Source: Rhizobacter sp. (GTDB lineage: Bacteria; Pseudomonadota; Gammaproteobacteria; Burkholderiales; Burkholderiaceae_C). From it: a stretch of DNA of 10,110 nt. The position numbers were made by a program, and so were the translations under genes. The notes beneath the pieces were generated by a model. The model was not told where the DNA came from. It made no database searches and saw only the letters and a program-made list of their open reading frames with translations. Shown in pieces: positions 5,839 to 10,110 of this stretch (the stretch's first letter is position 1; each line of letters opens with the position of its first letter). The stretch covers positions 1 through 10,110 of the forward strand of contig JANXVK010000356.1 of the NCBI GenBank assembly GCA_025351675.1, given 5' to 3'.

Positions 5839-6321
5839 TCAACCCGGCTTGCGGAACTCGTCTGCGACCCACGCCTCTGCGCTGCCCGTTGTCAGCTTGA
5901 AGTTCGGCTTGACGCGGACCTTTGCGAGCGCTTCGCCGAACGCATCCTGAGCCGCGAGCACGGCGTGCGGGTCGTCTTCATCGGGCACGATGTCGAGTGT
6001 GACGAGCACGCGCCGGCCGCCGACCGTGACGCTGACGTTCTTGTGGTGCTGCGCGTGCAGCGCCTGCTCGTGGCGGCGGATCACCTCGGCGGCGGTCTTC
6101 ACCAGCACGTTGAACGCGGCGGTGTCGAGCGGCTTCGGATTCTTCTTGTCGCGGCCCATCGTCCACGGGCCGACGAGGGCCGGCTCCGCCTCGCCATCGC
6201 GCGTCATCGCGACGGCCCAGCCTTCGTCGTCTTCGTTCTTGATGACGCGGGCGGTCCAGCCGTTGTCGCGCCAGAGAGTCGGGTCGTGGATCGGTTCAAT
6301 GGCGATGGGGTTCGGTGTCAT
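5839..6321 (-). CDS. Conserved-looking protein of unknown function, 160 residues
   Basis: I do not recognise a named family. The protein is soluble, with no signal peptide or membrane helix. Its first half is rich in Trp and acidic residues, with Trp-Ala-Val-Ala-Met-Thr-Arg-Asp-Gly (35-43) and [10 protein letters not shown] (51-60). A likely helix follows at 67-92, then a beta-like stretch [10 protein letters not shown] (97-106) and an acidic turn Asp-Glu-Asp-Asp (114-117). Start at ATG 6321: a TTG two codons upstream is possible, but a -10-like TAAGAT ends only 6 bp before the ATG. Codon use is like its neighbours, so it is probably a real gene. It is divergent from dcm and convergent with the RIO kinase gene. 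Confidence 0.7.
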   Translation of the reverse strand: MTPNPIAIEPIHDPTLWRDNGWTARVIKNEDDEGWAVAMTRDGEAEPALVGPWTMGRDKKNPKPLDTAAFNVLVKTAAEVIRRHEQALHAQHHKNVSVTVGGRRVLVTLDIVPDEDDPHAVLAAQDAFGEALAKVRVKPNFKLTTGSAEAWVADEFRKPG

Positions 6322-6327
6322 CGCCAA

Positions 6328-6333
6328 ATCTTA
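6328..6333 (-). promoter_or_regulatory. -10-like TAAGAT next to the start of the 160-residue protein gene
   Basis: On the minus strand TAAGAT occupies 6333-6328, followed by six bases and then ATG 6321. A transcript starting 6-7 bp downstream of a -10 box would begin at the start codon, i.e. be leaderless. No convincing -35 box is seen. Confidence 0.3.
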
Positions 6334-6371
6334 CGTCGCGGCACGGGCCGCAGTCGTTTTCCGTCGCGGCA
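6334..6371. repeat. Paired 10-bp direct repeat in the divergent region before dcm
   Basis: CGTCGCGGCA occurs at 6334-6343 and again at 6362-6371, 28 bp start to start, within the 72-bp gap between the 160-residue gene and dcm. The copies could be binding half-sites for a regulator acting on either gene, or chance in GC-rich DNA. Confidence 0.4.
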
Positions 6372-6393
6372 TCCGGGCAAGGCACAAGGCAGA

Positions 6394-7533
6394 ATGCCCG
6401 AACAAGTTCCCCGCGATCCAATGACCACTGTCCAGATGCCGCCGTTCCAGTTTCCGATCGAGAAGCTCAGTGAACACGGATTCCGCTTCATCGATTTGTT
6501 CGCCGGTATTGGCGGCATTCGCCTGGCATTCGAGGCCGCGGGCGGCGAGTGCGTGTTCACGAGCGAGTGGGATTCGTACGCTCAAAAGACGTACGCGGCG
6601 AACTTCGAGAGCCGGCATGCGATGGCCGGAGACATCACCGGCGTCGATGCCACCGAGGTTCCCGATCACGATGTGCTGCTCGCCGGCTTTCCGTGCCAAC
6701 CGTTCTCGATTGCGGGGGTCTCGAAGAAAAACGCACTGGGCCGTTCGCATGGTTTCGCCGACGAGACCCAAGGGACGCTCTTCTTCGATGTCGCTCGAAT
6801 CATCGGCGCCAAGCGGCCGCGTGCGTTCTTGCTGGAGAACGTCAAGAATCTCCTGTCGCACGACAAGGGCCGCACCTTCAAGGTCATTCAGCGCGTGCTC
6901 GCCGAAGAGCTGGGCTATCGCATTCACGTTCGGGTGGTGGACGGCGCGCACTTCGTGCCGCAGCACCGCGAGCGAATCCTGATCATCGGCTTCCGCGAGC
7001 CGACCGGGTTCGACTGGAATGCGCTGCAGTTGCCACCGAAGAGAGCCCACGTGATGCATGACGTTCTTCATCGCGTCGATGGCACGGAGCCGTTTCTTCC
7101 TTGGGACGGTGCGGCGTATTTCGAGCCGTCATCCCGGCGCGTGAATCCGAAGTACACGCTGTCGCCGAAGCTCTGGGCCTATCTCCAGGCCTACCGCGCG
7201 AAGCACGAGGCAAAAGGCAACGGATTCGGATTCGGGCTGGTGCAAGCGCAAAGCGTTGCACGCACCTTGTCCGCGCGCTATCACAAAGATGGTTCGGAAA
7301 TCCTTGTCGCCCAAGACCGCAAACGCAACCCGCGCCGACTCACCCCGCGCGAATGCGCCCGGCTGATGGGTTTCCCTGACTCGTTCAAGATCCCGGTGTC
7401 GGACACGCGTGCGTACAAGCAGTTCGGGAACTCCGTCGTCGTTCCCGTGATGCAGGCCGCTGCGCAACTGATGAAGCCGTTTCTCACCGAGCAGGCGAGC
7501 GTTCAATCCGACCTTCAACTCGCCGCGGCCTGA
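6394..7533 (+). CDS. dcm: DNA cytosine-5 methyltransferase, Dcm/EcoRII family (predicted CCWGG)
   Basis: A 379-residue methyltransferase that transfers a methyl group from S-adenosylmethionine to C5 of cytosine. The C5-MTase motifs are in order: I, [10 protein letters not shown] (32-41); IV, Gly-Phe-Pro-Cys-Gln-Pro-Phe-Ser (98-105) with catalytic Cys101; VI, Glu-Asn-Val (148-150); VIII, Gln-His-Arg-Glu-Arg (190-194); X, Phe-Gly-Asn-Ser-Val (344-348). The region between VIII and X shares Gly-Asn-Gly-Phe-Gly, Arg-Thr-Leu-Ser-Ala-Arg-Tyr and [10 protein letters not shown] with E. coli Dcm, hence the CCWGG prediction. It lacks Dcm's long N-terminal extension and some insertions. The start at 6394 has AAGG 4 bp upstream; ATG 6421 is an alternative giving 370 residues. 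It is followed by vsr with a one-base overlap. No restriction gene is nearby. Confidence 0.9.
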   Translation: MPEQVPRDPMTTVQMPPFQFPIEKLSEHGFRFIDLFAGIGGIRLAFEAAGGECVFTSEWDSYAQKTYAANFESRHAMAGDITGVDATEVPDHDVLLAGFPCQPFSIAGVSKKNALGRSHGFADETQGTLFFDVARIIGAKRPRAFLLENVKNLLSHDKGRTFKVIQRVLAEELGYRIHVRVVDGAHFVPQHRERILIIGFREPTGFDWNALQLPPKRAHVMHDVLHRVDGTEPFLPWDGAAYFEPSSRRVNPKYTLSPKLWAYLQAYRAKHEAKGNGFGFGLVQAQSVARTLSARYHKDGSEILVAQDRKRNPRRLTPRECARLMGFPDSFKIPVSDTRAYKQFGNSVVVPVMQAAAQLMKPFLTEQASVQSDLQLAAA

Positions 7534-7940
7534 TGGTCGACATCGTCGACAAGGCGACGCGAAGCCGGATGATGGCCGGCATCGGCGGCAAGAACACGCG
7601 CCCGGAGATGGTGGTTCGAAAACACCTGTTTGCGGCCGGGTTCAGGTACCGGCTCCACCGCCGCGATCTGCCCGGGCGACCGGACATCGTGCTGCCGAAG
7701 CACAAGACGGTGATCTTCGTTCACGGCTGCTTTTGGCATCGCCACGCGGGTTGCAGGTTCGCCGCCACACCGGCCACCAACGCGCAGTTCTGGCAAGAAA
7801 AACTGGACGGAAACGTCGAGCGAGATCGCCGCGCGACCCGGGCCTTGCGCGCGGCAGGGTGGCGCGTGCTGCGTGTGTGGGAGTGCCGAACCGGCCCGAA
7901 GGACCTCGAGCGTCTCGTGGCGGATTTGGCAGAAACCTGA
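7533..7940 (+). CDS. vsr: Very short patch repair endonuclease Vsr
   Basis: A 135-residue nuclease that nicks 5' of the T in T:G mismatches arising when 5-methylcytosine in CCWGG deaminates, starting repair back to C:G. Diagnostic residues match the E. coli enzyme: Arg-Pro-Asp with metal ligand Asp51, His64, Gly-Cys-Phe-Trp-His (65-69) with the intercalating aromatic pair and catalytic His69, and structural zinc ligands Cys66, His71, Cys74 and Cys118 in Trp-Glu-Cys-Arg. Length is normal for the family. Its ATG shares the last A of dcm's TGA (TGATG), so translation is probably coupled to dcm. Coupling would keep repair activity matched to methylation, as with the overlapping dcm-vsr pair of E. 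coli. It ends 9 bp from the convergent pncB stop, without an evident terminator. Confidence 0.95.
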   Translation: MVDIVDKATRSRMMAGIGGKNTRPEMVVRKHLFAAGFRYRLHRRDLPGRPDIVLPKHKTVIFVHGCFWHRHAGCRFAATPATNAQFWQEKLDGNVERDRRATRALRAAGWRVLRVWECRTGPKDLERLVADLAET

Positions 7941-7949
7941 ACAGCCGCC

Positions 7950-9137
7950 TCAGCCGTTCACCTCGAACACCTGCCGCAAGTAGGCGAGAAACGTCTCGTC
8001 GTCGCACAGCAGCTTGCCCGGCGAATCCGAGAGCTTCGCGACCGGCTGGCCGTTCGCGTGGGTCAGCTTCATCACGATGTGCAGCGTCTTCAGGCCCATG
8101 TCGTTGGTGAGGTTGGTGCCGATGCCGAAGCCGCATTGGGTGCGGTCGGAGAAGTGGTGGTGCAGCGCGATCGAGCGGTCGAAGTCGAGGCCGTCGGAGA
8201 ACGTCAGCCGCTTGGTCTGCGGATCGACGCGCAGCTTCGCGTAGTGCGCCAGCGCCTTCTCGCCCCAGACGAACGGGTCGCCCGAATCGTGGCGCAGGCC
8301 GTCGAACAGCTTCGCGAAGTAGAGGTCGAAGTCGGCAAGGAAGGCATCCATGCCGACCACGTCGGTCAGCGCGGTGCCGAGGTCGCCGCGGTACTCCTGC
8401 ACCCAATCCTCCAGTGCGGCGCGCTGGAAGTCGCGCAAGCGCACACCCAAGGTCTGGTAGGTCTGCAGGTACTCGTGTGCCATCGTGCCGATCGGCACCA
8501 AGCCGAGGTCGCGCGCATAGAGCACGTTCGAGCAGCCCTTGAAATACTCCGGCACCTCGCGCTTGAACATTGCGACGACCTCGCGCTGCCAGTCGCCCGA
8601 GAAGCGGCGCCGCACGCCGAAGTCGAAGAACTCGAACGGGTGCCGGCGCTTCGGCTCGTCGTCGAACGCGCGCAGGCGCTCGATCTTGGCCTGCAGCCGC
8701 TTGCGGCCTTCGGCAAAGGCCGGTGTCTGGTCGAAGCGGCGAAAGTACAGCTCGTTGACGATCGCGAGCACGTAGATCTCGAACGCCATCACGTGCACTT
8801 GCGGGCCGTTCGCGACGATCTCGAGCTTGCCGTTGACCGCGCTGGCGCTGATGAACTCGCGCTGGAAGTGGAAGATGCGCAGGAAGTCGATGAAATCGGA
8901 GCGCATGAAGCGCAGGCCGCCGAGATAGGCCAGGTCGTCGGCCGTGAACTTCAGGCCGCACAGGTGGTCGAGCTGCGCGTTCACGTCGGCCAGCAAATCG
9001 GCGAGCGGAAAGGCCGGTTCGTTGCGACAGACGAAGGTGTACTCGGCCTGGGTCGCGGGATGACGGTGCAGCATCGTCTGCCACATTGTGAACTTGTACA
9101 GGTCGGTGTCGAGCAGGCTGGTGATGACGGGTTGCAT
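7950..9137 (-). CDS. pncB: Nicotinate phosphoribosyltransferase
   Basis: A 395-residue cytoplasmic enzyme that joins nicotinate to PRPP to give nicotinate mononucleotide, with ATP hydrolysis, in the Preiss-Handler NAD salvage pathway. The N-terminus [11 protein letters not shown] (8-18) is the family signature for the substrate site. The Gly-Thr-Met-Ala-His-Glu motif (217-222) carries the His that is phosphorylated during the cycle (His221). Arg-His-Asp-Ser-Gly-Asp-Pro and the Gly-Phe-Gly-Ile-Gly-Thr-Asn-Leu segment, near the middle and the end, fit the phosphoribosyl-binding region. Length matches the proteobacterial PncB class (about 400). The start at ATG 9137 gives the correct N-terminus although no clear Shine-Dalgarno is seen. 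It stands alone, convergent with vsr. The upstream gap contains repeats that may be regulatory. Confidence 0.97.
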   Translation of the reverse strand: MQPVITSLLDTDLYKFTMWQTMLHRHPATQAEYTFVCRNEPAFPLADLLADVNAQLDHLCGLKFTADDLAYLGGLRFMRSDFIDFLRIFHFQREFISASAVNGKLEIVANGPQVHVMAFEIYVLAIVNELYFRRFDQTPAFAEGRKRLQAKIERLRAFDDEPKRRHPFEFFDFGVRRRFSGDWQREVVAMFKREVPEYFKGCSNVLYARDLGLVPIGTMAHEYLQTYQTLGVRLRDFQRAALEDWVQEYRGDLGTALTDVVGMDAFLADFDLYFAKLFDGLRHDSGDPFVWGEKALAHYAKLRVDPQTKRLTFSDGLDFDRSIALHHHFSDRTQCGFGIGTNLTNDMGLKTLHIVMKLTHANGQPVAKLSDSPGKLLCDDETFLAYLRQVFEVNG

Positions 9138-9175
9138 CGCGGAAGGGTCTCGGGTCGGGAAAGAGGAACGCGCGG

Positions 9176-9198
9176 GGCCGCATCACGCGTGGCCGCAT
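9176..9198 (-). promoter_or_regulatory. Direct repeat around a palindrome upstream of pncB
   Basis: GGCCGCAT occurs at 9176-9183 and 9191-9198 (15 bp start to start), flanking the perfect 8-bp palindrome CACGCGTG (9184-9191). It lies about 40-60 bp upstream of the pncB start, where an operator would be expected. No known NAD-regulator consensus was matched. Confidence 0.3.
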
Positions 9199-9305
9199 TC
9201 TCGCGCCGCTTCGCATCTCGTGGGTTCGGCCCGGTTCGGGCACGGTGCGCAGCGCCAAGATTTGCCCGGTCGCGACGCTGGCGGCATGCCGTCCGGCAGC
9301 ACGGG

Positions 9306-9343
9306 CGCGCCGATTCCGACACGGCGCGGGGGCCGCGCCGATT
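9306..9343. repeat. 10-bp direct repeat and hairpin between pncB and the LapA-like gene
   Basis: CGCGCCGATT is present at 9306-9315 and 9334-9343. CGGCGCG (9322-9328) and CGCGCCG (9334-9340) form a 7-bp stem with a GGGGC loop. It lies just upstream of the likely promoter of the LapA-like gene. The rest of the 262-bp gap 9138-9399 shows no gene. Confidence 0.4.
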
Positions 9344-9369
9344 GCCAAATGCGCACCGCCCGCTAATCT
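9342..9369 (+). promoter_or_regulatory. Likely promoter of the LapA-like gene
   Basis: TTGCCA (9342-9347) matches the -35 consensus in five of six bases. After 16 bp a -10-like TAATCT follows (9364-9369). An AAGGAG ribosome site (9387-9392) and the ATG at 9400 come at normal distances. The -10 match is modest. Confidence 0.45.
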
Positions 9370-9399
9370 CTCGGGTTCTTACCCGCAAGGAGACTCTTC

Positions 9400-9846
9400 A
9401 TGGTCCGCGCCCTCACTTTCATTCTGGTGCTCGTGCTGGTCGGCGCGTTCGCGCTGATCAACTGGAGCGCCTTTACCGCGCTCACCACGCTCAATCTGGG
9501 CGTCACCACGGTGCAGGCGCCGCTCGGCGTGATCATGCTCGGGCTGGTCGCGTTCCTGTGCGTTCTGTTCACTGTCTGGGTGATTTTGCTGCAGGCGAGC
9601 TCACTGGCCGCCGCGCGGCGCCAGACGCGTGAGTTGCAGGCCCAGCGCGACCTCGCCGACCGGGCCGAGGCGTCGCGCTTCACAGAATTGCGCACGGAAC
9701 TGTTCGCGCGGCTCGACCGTCAGCAAAGCGAGTCGCGCGTCACGGCCGAGCAGAACGCCAACGCGGTGGCGGCGCAACTCGGCCAGCTCGAAGACCGGCT
9801 CGAGCGCGAGCGTGTCGTGGTGCCGATGGTGCCGATGGTGCGTTAG
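9400..9846 (+). CDS. LapA-like inner-membrane protein with coiled-coil tail
   Basis: A 148-residue protein with two membrane helices at about residues 4-21 and 41-65, joined by a short loop starting Asn-Trp-Ser-Ala-Phe-Thr. This is the layout of the LapA domain (DUF1049), known from lipopolysaccharide assembly proteins. The rest (66-137) is a charged, Arg/Glu/Gln-rich helix, very likely coiled coil, on the cytoplasmic side. It lacks the LapB partner gene and is longer at the C-terminus than E. coli LapA, so it should be called LapA-like rather than LapA. The start is well set: AAGGAG lies 7 bp before the ATG. The tail ends in a tandemly repeated Val-Pro-Met encoded by an exact 9-bp repeat. 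The next gene, 152 bp downstream, has its own ribosome site and is probably separate. Confidence 0.75.
   Translation: MVRALTFILVLVLVGAFALINWSAFTALTTLNLGVTTVQAPLGVIMLGLVAFLCVLFTVWVILLQASSLAAARRQTRELQAQRDLADRAEASRFTELRTELFARLDRQQSESRVTAEQNANAVAAQLGQLEDRLERERVVVPMVPMVR
9820..9841 (+). repeat. Exact 9-bp tandem repeat at the end of the LapA-like gene
   Basis: GTGCCGATG is repeated at 9820-9828 and 9829-9837, followed by a partial GTGC. It encodes Val-Pro-Met twice just before the stop. Because the unit is 9 bp, slippage would change length without a frameshift. Confidence 0.8.
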
Positions 9847-9998
9847 TCCGCAGAGCGCGCGGCGTCTGTGTCCCAAACGTGACAACGAGCAAGGGTTAGC
9901 TCGCCTGACCGTCGGCGCGGCGTGTGGGCTATTCTTGTGCTCGCTCCCTCTACGCACGCGCCGTCACATCGCTTTCCGACAACCGCAGGAGACATCAA

Positions 9999-10110
9999 AT
10001 GACCCATCGCTCACCGTGGCGGTTGGCCGCCCTGGCCCTCGCGGCCACCTCGCTCCTCGTCGCCTGCGGCGGCGGTGATGACGACGCACCGGCGCCCGAG
10101 GAGACTCGCG
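9999..10110 (+). CDS. Lipoprotein, N-terminal part (runs off right edge)
   Basis: The frame begins at ATG 9999 with AGGAG (9987-9991) 7 bp upstream and stays open to the edge (37 codons). Arg4 and Arg8 precede a hydrophobic Ala/Leu segment and the lipobox Leu-Val-Ala-Cys (lipidated Cys at residue 23). The mature part starts Cys-Gly-Gly-Gly-Asp-Asp-Asp, an acidic glycine linker common on outer-membrane-directed or surface lipoproteins of Burkholderiales, such as secreted hydrolases. The domain that would reveal function lies outside the window, so no role is assigned. In the 152-bp gap before it, TATTCT (9930-9935) is a possible -10 box; no good -35 is seen. Confidence 0.8.
   Translation, partial: MTHRSPWRLAALALAATSLLVACGGGDDDAPAPEETR

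Noticed and set aside
6394..7940. Complete restriction-modification system
   Set aside because: No restriction endonuclease gene is present beside the methyltransferase; Vsr is a mismatch repair nuclease, not a restriction enzyme.
2442..9137. Nicotinate gene cluster formed by the enamidase homologue and pncB
   Set aside because: They are 4.3 kb apart, on opposite strands and separated by unrelated genes; only shared chemistry suggests a link.
7642..9348. Very long minus-strand frame over vsr and pncB
   Set aside because: Arg-rich off-frame reading; pncB in another frame on the same strand has complete catalytic motifs.
9138..9399. Small RNA gene in the intergenic region with several hairpins
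   Set aside because: Hairpins are short and GC-driven, with no T-run terminator or matching known RNA; treated as possible regulatory DNA.
8058..9632. Long open plus-strand frame opposite pncB
   Set aside because: It is a shadow of pncB and runs into the LapA-like gene in another frame, with no domain or ribosome site.

Overview
The window is GC-rich (roughly two thirds G+C by eye), gene-dense bacterial chromosome. The gene content fits a betaproteobacterium of the order Burkholderiales, perhaps near the Rubrivivax/Leptothrix/Methylibium group. That placement is inferred from an MCE-type lipid transporter, small lipoproteins, a RIO-type kinase, a LapA-like membrane protein and the remains of a PEP-CTERM protein. 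No tRNA, rRNA, CRISPR array, transposase or phage gene was seen.

Left part (1-2382, minus strand). Read in the transcription direction, a universal stress protein is followed after 22 bp by an MlaE-type ABC permease. Six bp later comes an MCE (MlaD-type) substrate-binding protein, whose stop codon overlaps the GTG start of a lipoprotein that runs off the left edge. These four genes look like one operon for moving lipids or hydrophobic compounds through the envelope. The ATPase subunit is not present between or upstream of them in the window.

Middle part (2442-6321). Divergent from the stress protein is a plus-strand amidohydrolase that closely resembles enamidase of clostridial nicotinate fermentation. 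Behind it, on the minus strand, lies a graveyard. A LuxR-type regulator has two frameshifts and has lost its DNA-binding end, and it runs directly into an orphan PEP-CTERM sorting tail. Then come a 70-residue lipoprotein with five collagen-like Gly-X-Y triplets (minus), a RIO1-type protein kinase (plus) and a conserved-looking 160-residue protein of unknown function (minus). The last two have -10-like hexamers so close to the ATG that leaderless transcripts are plausible.

Right part (6394-10110). A Dcm/EcoRII-family cytosine-5 methyltransferase and a Vsr mismatch endonuclease overlap by one base (TGATG). They form a two-gene methylation and repair cassette with no restriction enzyme beside it. 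Predicted CCWGG sites seem scarce in the window. Nicotinate phosphoribosyltransferase (pncB, minus) converges on vsr with a 9-bp gap. After a 262-bp intergenic region rich in repeats and hairpins come a LapA-like two-helix membrane protein with a coiled-coil tail and the start of another lipoprotein, both on the plus strand.

The strongest observations for follow-up are the stand-alone enamidase homologue, the LuxR/PEP-CTERM wreck, the dcm-vsr cassette with apparent CCWGG depletion, and a 26-bp perfect palindrome inside the lipoprotein gene at the left edge. No clearly new multi-gene system was found.
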